Below, in pieces: positions 1 through 9,239 of a stretch of DNA of 64,000 bases. The translations under genes were made by a program, and so were the position numbers. The stretch comes from Thermogutta terrifontis. GTDB taxonomy: Bacteria > Planctomycetota > Planctomycetia > Pirellulales > Thermoguttaceae. Below the pieces are notes generated by a model. It saw only the letters and a program-made list of their open reading frames with translations, searched no databases and was not told the DNA's origin. How positions within the stretch are numbered: position 1 is the stretch's first letter; every line of letters begins with the position of its first letter. Location of the stretch: positions 2,935,206 through 2,999,205 of the forward strand of contig NZ_CP018477.1 of assembly GCF_002277955.1 (NCBI RefSeq), in the 5' to 3' direction.

Positions 1-2
1 CC

Positions 3-536
3 GCGGCAATGGGTGGTTTCTACTGCTTCGAGAACACCAATACGGAATGGCCGGACTCCTTCGTCGGAATTTGTGAATACGGTCCAACACCAGTGGCACC
101 GAAGGGGTTTGTCCTCCAGTACACCTTCAGCGGTGCCGCCCGGCGTCAGCGACGCTCCCACGCGAAGTGCTTTTACGGAACGAAAGGCTCGATGCTCATC
201 GACCGCAGCGGTTTCACCATCACGTGGGAAGCCGGAGAAAACCGCGAACCCAAGGACGAGACCACGGTAGAAAATGAATTCAAAAAGGACACCCACATCG
301 CCAGTCTTCAGGCGCACGCCCGAGTCTTCCTCGACTCCATCAAGTCGCGACAGAAGCCGCCGGCGGATGTGCTCGTGGGACATCAGGCGACGAATCCCGG
401 CCATCTCATGAATATCGCGTGGAAGCTGGGGCGAAAGATCCGCTGGGATCCGGAAAAGGAGGAGATCGTGGGAGACTCCGAAGCTGCGGCCCTTCTCAGC
501 AAACCCTATCGCGCCCCGTGGAAACTCGAAGTCTGA
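3..536 (+). CDS. Gfo/Idh/MocA-family oxidoreductase, C-terminal part (5' end outside window)
   Basis: The frame is open from the window edge, so only the last 177 residues are visible and the true start lies upstream; the first ATG at 9 is internal. The visible part matches the C-terminal half of NAD(P)-dependent Gfo/Idh/MocA oxidoreductases: a beta-sheet stretch (VLQYTFSGAARR), then the typical GTKGSMLIDRSGF segment, then HIASLQAHARVFLDSIKSRQ and a GHQATNPGHLMNIAWKLGRK tail, where these proteins list the sugar-side helices. In planctomycetes such proteins are abundant and often exported by Tat, acting on unusual sugars or inositols. The NAD-binding Rossmann half is not in the window, so substrate and cofactor cannot be judged. 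Confidence 0.85.
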   Translation, partial: AAMGGFYCFENTNTEWPDSFVGICEYGPTPVAPKGFVLQYTFSGAARRQRRSHAKCFYGTKGSMLIDRSGFTITWEAGENREPKDETTVENEFKKDTHIASLQAHARVFLDSIKSRQKPPADVLVGHQATNPGHLMNIAWKLGRKIRWDPEKEEIVGDSEAAALLSKPYRAPWKLEV

Positions 537-601
537 TCCATTTCAGGGTACTTCATCGTGCGGAAGATATCCTGTTGCGCGATAGCGTGATAGCCAGTGA
601 T

Positions 602-646
602 TAAAAAAAACAATAAAAAACAGCGGGCGGCAGTTGTGCCGCCCGC
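602..646. terminator. Hairpin with A/T tract after the oxidoreductase gene
   Basis: A perfect 10-bp stem (GCGGGCGGCA at 623-632, TGCCGCCCGC at 637-646) closes a GTTG loop. An A-rich tract lies at 603-620, which is a T tract on the minus strand; on the plus side the hairpin is followed by a weaker GTGCGTTTATT. It can end transcription from the gene ending at 536 and, better, from the minus strand. Confidence 0.6.
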
Positions 647-1376
647 GTGCGTTTATTCGTCAGGTTTTAGCGGGAGGCTGCTGGCGCCCGCTCGTGCTAC
701 ATGCCTCTGCATGTTATTTCGGTCGCACATGCCGCGGATGGCCCTGCCACACACGAAACTCTGCTGGATCGTCCAGCCGGCGTCTGGCTGAGAAGTTGGG
801 CTCAAACGGGCCTGTGCCGGACCAAGCCAATTCAGCACGTCATCGCTGACGCTGGCAGCCTCGGGTCAGAGAGATGGCTCTGTGCTCCGCTATTCCCTCC
901 TTTCGCTTTTACAGAAAAGACCACGGTCACCATTCCCGCTTGTTTTGGGCGCCCGACTCCGCCGTCGGACGCCCCTCAGCCAGGATCGGATCGTGCGTGG
1001 GCTCGACGCATGACTCGGCCTCCAGATTAGAGGGTTCAGATTCGACCTTCTCGAGCCACCACTATAGGATATACTCGTTTCACGACAAAAGTCAAAGGAT
1101 TTTCTTGTGATCGCCGGTAGCAAGTAACGTGCCAGGGAAGTTGCGATCAATCCAATTGCAAAGGCTTCTCCAGGCCATAAACTTTCACTTCAGCACGCCC
1201 TGTTGCCCCTGCGACCTGCCTCTCTCTACATTTCAAGACGTGCTTATCCGACCATAGGTTCGCTTGAGATTCCATCAGGATTTCCGCCCGTTGGTCAATC
1301 AGTGTCGTGTGCCCGACTCATCGGACATTTTTCTTTTGCCGAGGTGGACCTTCACGGGGGTTCGCGTGCCAGCAAA
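647..1376. other. Intergenic stretch without a supportable gene
   Basis: Short open frames are present in several phases but none has a convincing ribosome-binding site, family resemblance or consistent codon use. No RNA gene is recognised. Confidence 0.55.
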
Positions 1377-1599
1377 ATTCAAGCCGGACGGACGTGCTTG
1401 TCACGTCCACTCTGCAACGCTACACCATACGTTGAGTTTCGGCGGCGACGACAAGCGTCCCCCTCTGAAGCATTTCTCATTGAAAGCAGCTCGTCAGGTC
1501 AGGTTCCAACGTTTGGATTATCCATTTCACCGACCGGGCTCGAACTGCTGGGTTCAGTTGCTGGTTAAAAGGTAGGGGCAATTCATGAATTGCCCCTAC
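1377..1599. repeat. Palindrome array A (decayed composite repeat)
   Basis: The unit begins with a hairpin GGACGTG-CTTGT-CACGTCC near 1391-1409, continues through a segment TTTCGGCGGCGACGACAAGC, and ends in the 28-bp palindrome at 1572-1599. The order and wording match arrays at 20.3-20.7, 31.9-32.3, 42.9-43.25, 46.0-46.4 and 59.8 kb, so this is a dispersed repeat rather than coding DNA. The middle part (1470-1570) is poorly conserved. Confidence 0.8.
1572..1599. repeat. 28-bp perfect palindrome, copy 1
   Basis: Self-complementary over all 28 bases; core GGGGCAATTCATGAATTGCC with GTA and CCTAC ends. Identical to the copies at 32304, 43190 and 59847. Confidence 0.95.
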
Positions 1600-1851
1600 A
1601 ACGCACAGAGACTCGACTCACTCGCAAAAGCCACCAAAAAAGGAATATGGCCCAAATGCTGTTCGCTTATTATGTGGTAGCTGTTGATATTTTCGGCTGG
1701 AATACTCTCTGCCGTTCATCCTAAATGAAAGTTGGCTTCTTCCGAACGAAGCACGTGCCAATGGCTTTGCCCCGGCGGCCGCCGCGCTACAACTCGGCAG
1801 CAATTGGGGCCCAAAACTTGCATCACCTGCGCTACTACCAATAAGGGTATT

Positions 1852-2739
1852 TCACCAGGGAAGCGCAACGATCCGATAGGAACCACTGTTGGATTTAGTA
1901 ACGCCTTCCACAAGCACCCTGGCATCATGCGGAAGCGTATCACGCTGGGAACCCAGGAGTGCGTCCGAAACCTTTTCCGCCAGAATATGGACGAGGGAGG
2001 AGCTTGGCCACAATACATCTGTCTGAACCCATCGGAGGTGCGGCCATTTTTGACGCGACTGCTCGAGCAGGTCGCGCAGATGATTCGTCAAATAGCCTTC
2101 AAACAGAAGGTAAGGCTGAACCAAAACACTGCGGATCCCTTCAAGCTGCGCCACTTGCTCCAGCACATCTTCCACCCGCGGCTCAGCCGCCGCAAAATAA
2201 CACAGCTTCCTGTGGGCATAACCAGTCATCCCAATCAACTCATAGACTGTTTCAACCTGACGAAGAGCCGCCTCGTCGCTTGTGCCCCGAGCAACCATCA
2301 CGTAGGCGGTCTGCTCGCGTGTCAAGTTGCCATCGGCCAGCACCTCCTTTTGCCGTTCCATAGCCAGCCCTAGAAGTCTCCATCGCATTCCGTACGCTGA
2401 AGTGATGTAAACCGTGACGGACTTCTCGGCGTAGGACTCTATCGCTCGTCGTGTAAGATCCGGAATGTCTTTCTTGATGTGATCCGCGTCAAACAGCATG
2501 ATGGGTACGACGATGACTTTTTGGTTGCCATTTCGCACAACCGACTCCAGCATCTCCTCCAGGCTCGGCCTTGCGATCTCCAGGAACCCAACGTAAAACG
2601 GCGGCAATCGCTGGAAGTTTCTGTTCAGCTCCTGAAAAACCTCCACGCAGAGTTCAAGACTCTGGTTAACACCAGCCTGCTCCCGCGTCCCGTGGGGAAC
2701 CAAGATCACAGCCGTCGAGGGGAAGGTCTTGTCGTACAT
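1852..2739 (-). CDS. CbiX/sirohydrochlorin chelatase-like protein (two-domain)
   Basis: A 295-residue protein with the CbiX chelatase fold pattern. The N-terminal domain has HGTR (His16) after a hydrophobic strand, and LPPFYVGFLEIARPSLEEM and VIVVPIMLFDADHIKKDIP as in CbiX proteins that insert Co2+ or Fe2+ into sirohydrochlorin. A second, degenerate repeat follows (VMVARGTSDEAALRQ, then VLVQPYLLFEGYLTNHLRD), as in long-form CbiX. The ATG at 2739 places HGTR at the usual distance from the N-terminus; TTG at 2826 or ATG at 2781 are possible longer starts, none with a strong Shine-Dalgarno. No other cobalamin or siroheme genes are nearby, so metal and substrate are open. Confidence 0.8.
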   Translation of the reverse strand: MYDKTFPSTAVILVPHGTREQAGVNQSLELCVEVFQELNRNFQRLPPFYVGFLEIARPSLEEMLESVVRNGNQKVIVVPIMLFDADHIKKDIPDLTRRAIESYAEKSVTVYITSAYGMRWRLLGLAMERQKEVLADGNLTREQTAYVMVARGTSDEAALRQVETVYELIGMTGYAHRKLCYFAAAEPRVEDVLEQVAQLEGIRSVLVQPYLLFEGYLTNHLRDLLEQSRQKWPHLRWVQTDVLWPSSSLVHILAEKVSDALLGSQRDTLPHDARVLVEGVTKSNSGSYRIVALPW

Positions 2740-2981
2740 CGGGGGCAAAGTCCTAACGACCAAAAAACCAGGGCCGAGCATCCATCGTATTCCCGCACCA
2801 CCGGAGACCAGCGTGACGGGCAGCAAGTTGTCGGCACGTTGGGCACGATCTGGGGAGCAGTTGATTCACGCCAGTGTTTGCGCGTCACTGCAAGCCAGCG
2901 TGGACCTCCACGCTGATCCACATTTATCGGGCCTTGAGGTTATTCTATACCGACACCGCGGGAGGGATTGCCGGGGATGCG

Positions 2982-3779
2982 TTAGAACGGGAAGGTGTCG
3001 TCGAGGGGGGATTGAGAGAGTTCCACGAGAAACGCCGCGAGACGCTCCACAAGGACCTCCATGACGCGGCGTCCTTTCTCGGCGGTGGCTTCATGAGGGT
3101 AGCCGGCGCCGGCATTGGTGGTCAGCAGATGCCACGGCCGGGTAATGCTCACCCAACCGCGATTGACCGCTTCAAACCGGCAGGGGCGGGGCCGACCCTC
3201 GTCCGCCGCAAGTTGGCCGTCCTCACGTCGCAGGACCAGTTCCGGCCAGTAGGCCAGGGCGAGCGACGTTTCCATTTCCCCCGCGTGGTCATCGGGATGC
3301 TGGAAGATTTGGTGGTAAACATCCCGAAAAACGGTGTACCAGTTACACAGAAACAAGTGCGCGGGGGTCTTTCCGTACATTTCCCGGAGAAACGGCTTGA
3401 GATCATTACCCCCGTGGCTGTTGAGCAGGACAATCTTGAGGATGCCCTGCGTGACCAGCGATTCCACGAGGTCTTCCAACACGCGAAAGATCGTCGTTGG
3501 ATTGAGGTTCAGGGCGAATGGAAAACCGCGCTGGTTGGTCTGGGTACCGTAGGGGAGCGTGGGAAGGAGAATGACTTTCGCACCCTGATTCCATGCCGCC
3601 TCGCAGATCATTTCACCCACCAGATCGGCCTCACGGGTATCCATACTGTAAGGCAGGTGGAGATTGTGAGGCTCTGTGGCTCCGAGTGGCAGAACGGCCA
3701 CCTCGTAGCGAAAGTCTTTCACCAATCCGTAAGTGAGATCGGAAAGTTTCCACGGACGCAAAAGCCCTGGATGATTCAT
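2982..3779 (-). CDS. Creatininase-family amidohydrolase
   Basis: A 265-residue cytoplasmic protein of the creatininase family (metal-dependent hydrolases of cyclic or linear amides, including FAPy deformylase and mycofactocin peptidase homologues). The metal site is complete: PLGATEPHNLHLPYSMDT gives Glu36, His38 and Asp47, followed by NSHGGN and HAGEMETS with the distal ligands. The ATG at 3779 is preceded by AGGGGTG at a normal distance and aligns with family N-termini; an upstream extension to 3983 has no family resemblance. The gene follows the CbiX-like gene's direction but is separated from it by about 240 bp, so co-transcription is uncertain. The substrate cannot be deduced. Confidence 0.88.
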   Translation of the reverse strand: MNHPGLLRPWKLSDLTYGLVKDFRYEVAVLPLGATEPHNLHLPYSMDTREADLVGEMICEAAWNQGAKVILLPTLPYGTQTNQRGFPFALNLNPTTIFRVLEDLVESLVTQGILKIVLLNSHGGNDLKPFLREMYGKTPAHLFLCNWYTVFRDVYHQIFQHPDDHAGEMETSLALAYWPELVLRREDGQLAADEGRPRPCRFEAVNRGWVSITRPWHLLTTNAGAGYPHEATAEKGRRVMEVLVERLAAFLVELSQSPLDDTFPF

Positions 3780-4500
3780 GTCAGTCACCCCTGTCAGTAC
3801 GGCTGTGATTTTGCCCAGCTTAGCGCATGGTGTACTCCCCGACAAGCCATCATCACACGGGTTTGGCCGGTATGCGACGTGGGCACAGCTTGATTCACGG
3901 CAAGCCTGCATCCGCGCTGACTTGCCGATGCTGTTCTGCCGATTATAATGCAATGGGTGGATTATTATGGAGCGGCGGCGCAACCCGATTATTGAGCCGC
4001 TCGCTGTTTTGGGACGCGTTTAACGCTCCGTCGTTATCATCTTCATTATCCAAAGGGCGTCCCACTTGAGACGGCGCAGGCCGATGAAAATATTCGGGAC
4101 GATTCGGTCGTGTAAGTTGTGTCAAGCCCCGCGGAGAGAGGAAACAAGGCAAGAGTCGGTGATCAGTCGGAGTGGCGCCAAGACAGTCAGAGTTCACGTC
4201 ACGTTATCTTGATTCCCTTTTTTGTCATTCTCCACTAGTTGCGTTATCCATGGCGGCACTCCCGCCGGTCCTGATGGGAGGGAACATCGGACCGGCACCC
4301 TTCTGGGAACGATCGCAGGGCTCTTGCCCACTCTGGCGGAAGACCTGATCCGGGTTGCTTACGATCTGGGCTCAGGCGGCTTGACCAACGGTGCCGGGTG
4401 GTCTTTTCACACATGCTCAGCACAACAGAAGTTCTGATCTGCTGGTTCTGCTCCCGGCGCTGGATTCCCTTGCGGCCCCGTGGGCCGGAGGAATGCTCTC
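3780..4500. other. Divergent intergenic region, no gene seen
   Basis: About 720 bp between the divergent creatininase-family and HTH genes. It should hold both promoters. Open frames here are short, lack ribosome-binding sites and resemble nothing known to me. Confidence 0.5.
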
Positions 4501-5082
4501 ATGCGCGTCTCAGATTTGGGATTGCCGGCAGTGGCGATGCCGGCCGTGGTCACGCCCGTCGGTAAGGAGCAACAGTCTTCGCCAGGTAACGCGTTGCAAA
4601 CATCGCCGACGAATCAGGAGCCGTCTCAGGGCCAGAATAACAGGGTCCCCCTCCATCGGCTTGCCGAAGTCCGGATCAGGCAGGGGGTCACCCGGCGGAC
4701 GATGGCCCGGCGGATGAAAGTGGATGTCCGCACGGTGAAACGTGAGGAGGATCCCTATACGGATCTCCCGCTGTCTGCGCTCTACCGCTGGCAAAAAGCG
4801 TTACAGGTGCCCCTTGTGGAGTTGCTGTCCGACATCGAGGAGCCACTGTCGGCGCCAGTTCTGCAACGGGCACGGCTCCTCCGCATGATGAAGACGGCCC
4901 GAACCATCCAGGTGAGGACGAAACAGCCCTCCGTCCGGTACCTTGCTGACATGCTCGTCCAGCAACTTCTGGAGCTGATGCCCGAACTGGCCGACGTAAC
5001 CCCCTGGCCGGGTGGCCGATCCAAGCGGCAACCCACCGTGGGCGAAATCGCCCAGCATCCCCAGAAATTTCGGATGCGTTGA
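4501..5082 (+). CDS. Helix-turn-helix DNA-binding protein (XRE-like)
   Basis: A 193-residue protein. A disordered, Gln/Pro/Ser-rich N-terminus (about 1-50) precedes an XRE/Cro-like helix-turn-helix: RLAEVRIRQGVTRRTMARRM followed by the recognition-helix region DVRTVKREED and a third helix LYRWQKALQVPLVELL. The C-terminal half (SVRYLADMLVQQLLELMPEL) may be an oligomerisation helix. The start at 4501 has GGAGGA eight bases upstream; a GTG at 4480 is open but less well placed. This HTH type recurs in planctomycetes as a stand-alone protein of unknown target. An inverted repeat just after the stop is a possible binding site or terminator. Confidence 0.75.
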   Translation: MRVSDLGLPAVAMPAVVTPVGKEQQSSPGNALQTSPTNQEPSQGQNNRVPLHRLAEVRIRQGVTRRTMARRMKVDVRTVKREEDPYTDLPLSALYRWQKALQVPLVELLSDIEEPLSAPVLQRARLLRMMKTARTIQVRTKQPSVRYLADMLVQQLLELMPELADVTPWPGGRSKRQPTVGEIAQHPQKFRMR

Positions 5083-5105
5083 AGGATCACGTTGACGGCG
5101 TACCG

Positions 5106-5140
5106 AACACGGTGATCTGTGGGCAACGGGTCACCGTGTT
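5106..5140. promoter_or_regulatory. Inverted repeat just downstream of the HTH gene
   Basis: Arms AACACGGTGA (5106-5115) and TCACCGTGTT (5131-5140) are perfectly complementary over 10 bp with a 15-base spacer. No T tract follows, so it is a poor intrinsic terminator; arm centres 25 bp apart (about 2.4 turns) would suit a dimeric regulator. Confidence 0.4.
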
Positions 5141-5438
5141 ACCCAATTTCACGGTCCCTTTCGAATTACCTGGGGCTAGGTCAACCGGACCCCCGTCAGA
5201 AAATCCCTGCGCGGGGCGGTAATCTACCATCAAAACTGGCCAACGGCCACTCAGGTTAAACCTCTCTTTTGGCACTCAAAAACGATTCTTAATTTCCCAT
5301 CTTCTCTTGTTAGTCCACATTCACACCGATGGCAAAGCAAAATGCGCTATTTCCACACGCTAATACTTCGTGTTCAATAGGGAAGTCGCCGGAGAATACA
5401 GAACTGTCACTTTGCCCCGAATGCCTGGGGGCCCGGTT

Positions 5439-6833
5439 ATGACCACCCCGCGCATGCAGTTCCTGGACGGTTTGCTCGCACAATCGGCCAATTCGGCAGG
5501 CTTGCGTTCCCATGGGACGCACCGCAGCCTTAGAAGCTCGAGTTTTCTCGTCGCTGGGATGTTGCTTGGCTTGCTTGCCGTGGGCTGTCAAAAAGCATCC
5601 CGACAGGAGGAGACTCCCCCGTCTCCGATTGAGGAACTCGGCAAGTTGCCCGGCGTGCGGAAGACCCTCCTGCCCGCTCTTCGGGAGGAGCTTGCCAGAA
5701 TCGAGGAGGAAGGTGGAACTCCAGAACTTATGACGCCGCGTCTTCCTCCCCCGGAAGAAAACCTGGCTGCGGTGTTCCACAAACTCTTTCCCGCTGACCG
5801 CCTCGAATTCCTTTTAGCTAGGAGTCGAGAATTAGTCCTGAGCGGACTTCCGGCGGATGATGCGGCCGCCGGGGCGTTGCAGGAGTTCTTGCGGCCTCTG
5901 GAAGTGCAGCAAAAAGCGGTTCGCGCAGCTTTGCATCGACCGAAATGTGTCTTTCCGATCGCTTACACCGCCGGATTTGCCGCCGACCTGCGGTTTGCCG
6001 ATCACGTCATCATGGCCACCCGGGTGGAGCTCCTGCAGGCATTGCTAAGTGCCTCCAAAGGGGAGTCAGGCCGGTCTCTGGAAAGCATTGGAGTGGCGTT
6101 GAGGATCAGCCATCGGTTGAGCCAGACCGCCCATCCCCACCTGCGATTCGAAGCTGCTCGGCTGCGCCGTGCCGTTCTGGATGTGCTCCAGGAAATTTTC
6201 TCCCACGGCAAAGTGTTTCGCGAGGACGCGGCCAGGCTCAACGAGGTCGTGAGAAACATCCTGGCAACATGGCCTGAGGACGCCGATACCTGGAAGGCCG
6301 CCCGAGCTCTTGGTCTCCACGCTTATGAGGTGGTTCGCATTGGACGCCTGTTTGATCTATTGACCGACGAGGAAGCAAAGACGCTCTCCCAGGAGTACGA
6401 CCTCCGCACCCTTGTGGAAAAGACCCGCGCCCATGCGGATCAGGACGAACTCTATTATCTCACCCAAATGCGGCAGGTGATTGACCTATCGCGGAAGCCC
6501 TACTTCGAACGAAAACCCGCACTTGACCGCCTGGTTAGCGAATGGCAGGCGAGAAAGGCGGACGAAGAGGTTTTGGTGGCCTGTCGCATCCTCCTGCCTA
6601 TGGTAGAGCCTGGGCAACTGGTCCAGGCGGAAGATCGTGCCAATATGCTGGCGTGGGCGGTGGCACTCGATGCGGCTTTGGGTCATCAAAATGCCACGGA
6701 GGTTGTCAATCCGCTGACGGGAGAGAAGTACTGGGTCGAGTCCAGCGGCGATTGGCTCTACATTAATGGCATCGGGACCGACCTTGGGCGGCATGGTGCC
6801 ATCGCGATCCCCCGTTTTCCGTCGCCGAAATGA
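5439..6833 (+). CDS. Exported lipoprotein of unknown function
   Basis: About 464 residues. After a long basic n-region (RSHGTHRSLRSSS) comes a hydrophobic core and lipobox LLGLLAVGC, so the mature protein starts at a lipidated cysteine and is tethered to a membrane. The mature part is mostly alpha-helical and charged (EELGKLPGVRKTLLPALREE; repeated Leu/Arg/Glu helices), with a C-terminal segment VNPLTGEKYWVESSGDWLYI that looks like a small beta domain. I do not recognise a family. The start is uncertain: ATG at 5439 is chosen, but GTG 5370, ATG 5421 or ATG 5454 would leave the lipobox intact. It converges with the HD-GYP gene 10 bp away. Confidence 0.7.
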   Translation: MTTPRMQFLDGLLAQSANSAGLRSHGTHRSLRSSSFLVAGMLLGLLAVGCQKASRQEETPPSPIEELGKLPGVRKTLLPALREELARIEEEGGTPELMTPRLPPPEENLAAVFHKLFPADRLEFLLARSRELVLSGLPADDAAAGALQEFLRPLEVQQKAVRAALHRPKCVFPIAYTAGFAADLRFADHVIMATRVELLQALLSASKGESGRSLESIGVALRISHRLSQTAHPHLRFEAARLRRAVLDVLQEIFSHGKVFREDAARLNEVVRNILATWPEDADTWKAARALGLHAYEVVRIGRLFDLLTDEEAKTLSQEYDLRTLVEKTRAHADQDELYYLTQMRQVIDLSRKPYFERKPALDRLVSEWQARKADEEVLVACRILLPMVEPGQLVQAEDRANMLAWAVALDAALGHQNATEVVNPLTGEKYWVESSGDWLYINGIGTDLGRHGAIAIPRFPSPK

Positions 6834-6843
6834 AATCGGGCCT

Positions 6844-8658
6844 CTACATGGGAGCCATTGTGGATTCACTCTTGGTGGACTGGGAACCTTCCCCGGCGGG
6901 TTGAGAGGTGGAGAAGTTCTGGCTCTTTTTCCCGTTCCCGTTGTTGGTCATGCCCAGCGATTTTCGCACGATCGGTCCCAGCAGGGGATGATTGATCAGT
7001 TTCAGGTCTTTTTCGTCAGCGATCTGCCGAAGGTCGTCACGTGCTCGGAAGAATGCTTCCACAACCTGCGGGTCCCACTGGCGACCTGCTCCCTTGCGGA
7101 TGATTTCGTCGATTTTGTCGTTGGGCATCCGGGAGCGATACGGACGGTTGCTCGCCATCGCATCATAGGCGTCGGCCACCGCGACAATTCGGGCGATGGG
7201 AGGAATGGCCTCGCCAGCCAATTTATGGGGATAGCCCGTCCCATCCCATGACTCGTGATGGTGCAGCACCACAGGCAGAATATCATCCAGTTGCTTGAGT
7301 CCGGCAAGAATCCGGTGCCCTTTCTCCACATGGGTCTTGATGTGGTCGTACTCCTCATCCGTGAGTTTACCGGGTTTTTGAAGCACCGCGTCATTCACCC
7401 CGATTTTACCGATATCGTGAAGCAGTCCTGCCAGGTAAACTCGGGAAAGCATTTCGGGAGGATAGCCCATCTCCTGCGCCAGTCGCACAGCGATCCGGGC
7501 AACGCGGTCACTGTGACCACACGTGTAGGGATCCTTGGCATCAATCGCCGATGTGAGCGCCCTGATCACACCCGCCAGAAGCATCGACTGCTGTCGATAA
7601 AGCTCAAGGTTGGCACTGTGGACCCCAATGATCGTCGCCACGGAATGGAGCAGGTTGGCCTCCATGCTGCCAAACTGCTGATCCTGGCGATGATTGAAAG
7701 CGGCCAGATAGCCCAGCAGGTTCTCACCTTCCGTCACCGGGACGGCGATGACATTGCGAATCGAGAATGCTTCAAAAGTAAATGGATCGGAAAAGTTCCG
7801 GACCAGAGGGTCGATCGCTTTGCGAACATTCCAGTGCTCCATAAGGGAGCAGAATTGCTCGTCGGTCAGGGGTAAATTCCCCGCCTTCAGTAACACATTT
7901 TGAGTGCGGACCTTTCCGAGGTAGTTTTCATCCGTTGAGTCCACAGGCAGGAGAACCAGCCCGATGCCTTGCGCTGGCACCACCTCCATCAGCCAGTCGA
8001 TGGCAATTTTGGCGAGCTCTTCGTCCGTTTTGGAAAGTCGCAAATTGCGGGTTAAACGGTGGAGAAGGCTGATTTCTTCGTAAACGCCGGCCAGGTGCAT
8101 GGACATTTCGTCGGCCTGGCTTTCCAGGTCCTCCACACGATCAAGTGTGCGGAAGTGCTCACGGCACGCATCCGCCACTTGGAGCAGAATCCGCGGATCC
8201 CAAACGTGTTGGTGAGCCGCCCAATGATGGAGATGGCTCGCCTTGGCCCCGAGACGCTCGGCGTGGGCGTCGAGGGAATCCTGCGGCGACAGGGGTGCGG
8301 TGAGAAACACAGCGGCCGCCACGTGCCATTCCTCCCCGGCGCGAAAAGGAACGGCGAGGGCCGTCAGGGGAGACTCCTCCCAAATAATCTCGGACTGTTT
8401 CCGATTCGCGACGACCCGGCAAAGTATCCCAAACTGTTCCCAATCAATCGACGGCTGTTCCGGCTTGGCCAAAAGTTCCCCAGTCTCCCCTTTGAACACA
8501 GCAAAATCGGTCCCGAAACTTTTGGCTAGAAAGCGGAGACGCTTTGAACCTGACGGCGATGCCAAGCATACCGCCGCCCAGACTTGGGCGACATCAGAGC
8601 CTTCACCGCTTGCCCATTCCTTCCAGCTCTCGAGCAGGGAAGATTCGCCTATGGTCAT
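6844..8658 (-). CDS. GAF and HD-GYP domain cyclic-di-GMP phosphodiesterase
   Basis: A 604-residue soluble signalling protein. An N-terminal half of unclear fold (1-180) includes a short helical linker (about 150-190), then a GAF-like sensor region (about 190-350, with FSIRNVIAVPVTEGENLLG), then a C-terminal HD-GYP domain. The catalytic motifs are intact: HDIGK at His414-Asp415 and HHHESWDGTGYP around 467-478, so it should hydrolyse c-di-GMP. The ATG at 8658 has GAGGGA upstream; a GTG five codons earlier is also open. No membrane segment or receiver domain is present, so the input is probably an intracellular ligand bound by GAF. A Gln/Ser/Lys-rich disordered tail follows the HD-GYP domain. 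Confidence 0.92.
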   Translation of the reverse strand: MTIGESSLLESWKEWASGEGSDVAQVWAAVCLASPSGSKRLRFLAKSFGTDFAVFKGETGELLAKPEQPSIDWEQFGILCRVVANRKQSEIIWEESPLTALAVPFRAGEEWHVAAAVFLTAPLSPQDSLDAHAERLGAKASHLHHWAAHQHVWDPRILLQVADACREHFRTLDRVEDLESQADEMSMHLAGVYEEISLLHRLTRNLRLSKTDEELAKIAIDWLMEVVPAQGIGLVLLPVDSTDENYLGKVRTQNVLLKAGNLPLTDEQFCSLMEHWNVRKAIDPLVRNFSDPFTFEAFSIRNVIAVPVTEGENLLGYLAAFNHRQDQQFGSMEANLLHSVATIIGVHSANLELYRQQSMLLAGVIRALTSAIDAKDPYTCGHSDRVARIAVRLAQEMGYPPEMLSRVYLAGLLHDIGKIGVNDAVLQKPGKLTDEEYDHIKTHVEKGHRILAGLKQLDDILPVVLHHHESWDGTGYPHKLAGEAIPPIARIVAVADAYDAMASNRPYRSRMPNDKIDEIIRKGAGRQWDPQVVEAFFRARDDLRQIADEKDLKLINHPLLGPIVRKSLGMTNNGNGKKSQNFSTSQPAGEGSQSTKSESTMAPM

Positions 8659-9142
8659 GGTTGATTCCCTCACTTGTTTCCGCCACGCACACTTCGTCGC
8701 CCCACTCGATGAGATCCTTCATATCGGCCTTTGCAATCGAAAATCTCATCCCGTTGACTAAGTGTCATTGCCACTGGTCTGCCCATCCGGCGACTTATTC
8801 CGACTCATTTCCCCGCACCAGGCCCCAGTGAAAATTTAGGACACTTTTTCCATTCACGCAAAATGTCTGGCCGTCCTGACAGAAATATTCTGGATTCTGC
8901 CACGGGAAGAATCGGCATTACCTTCCCCACGGACGAATTACCCGGGAGAACGTTGAAAGAGCCACTGAGCTGTGCCGGACACCGAAAAACCGATTGGGGG
9001 CCGGTGATGAAAATCTCGGTCGGGGATTTAATCCGCTCCGCGCAGGATGGCCCACAAATCACCCGGTGCACATAATGAAGGGCTGACAGCGGCCCTTCAG
9101 ATAAGAGGTCCCAAAAAGTTCCCGGAAATGTCTGTCAGTGTG
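8659..9142. other. Intergenic region without a recognised gene
   Basis: About 480 bp upstream of the HD-GYP gene and downstream of the cysteine-rich protein gene. The small frame at 8863-9075 (plus) lacks a ribosome-binding site and is not believed. Confidence 0.5.
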
Positions 9143-9184
9143 AAAAAAAGAGCCGCGTCCCAAACAATCCATTCGGGACGCGGC
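9143..9184 (-). terminator. Rho-independent terminator of the cysteine-rich protein gene
   Basis: On the minus strand a perfect 10-bp stem (GCCGCGTCCC / GGGACGCGGC, plus positions 9175-9184 and 9152-9161) with a 13-base loop is followed by TC and seven T. It lies 55 bp beyond the stop at 9240. Confidence 0.9.
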
Positions 9185-9239
9185 CGCTTCCGGGAGGGAC
9201 AAAGGGGAACGGGTTTATCCGGTGAATTTCAAGGACTCA

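Noticed and set aside
1018-1060. Possible tRNA 3'-like wording (GGGTTCAGATTCGACC, GAGCCACC)
   Set aside because: No acceptor stem or anticodon arm could be fitted.
2874-3893. Long plus-strand frame opposite the creatininase gene
   Set aside because: It is a mirror of a gene with complete metal motifs on the other strand; its translation resembles no family.
8863-9075. Small plus frame in the gap before the cysteine-rich gene
   Set aside because: No Shine-Dalgarno and no resemblance; probably non-coding.
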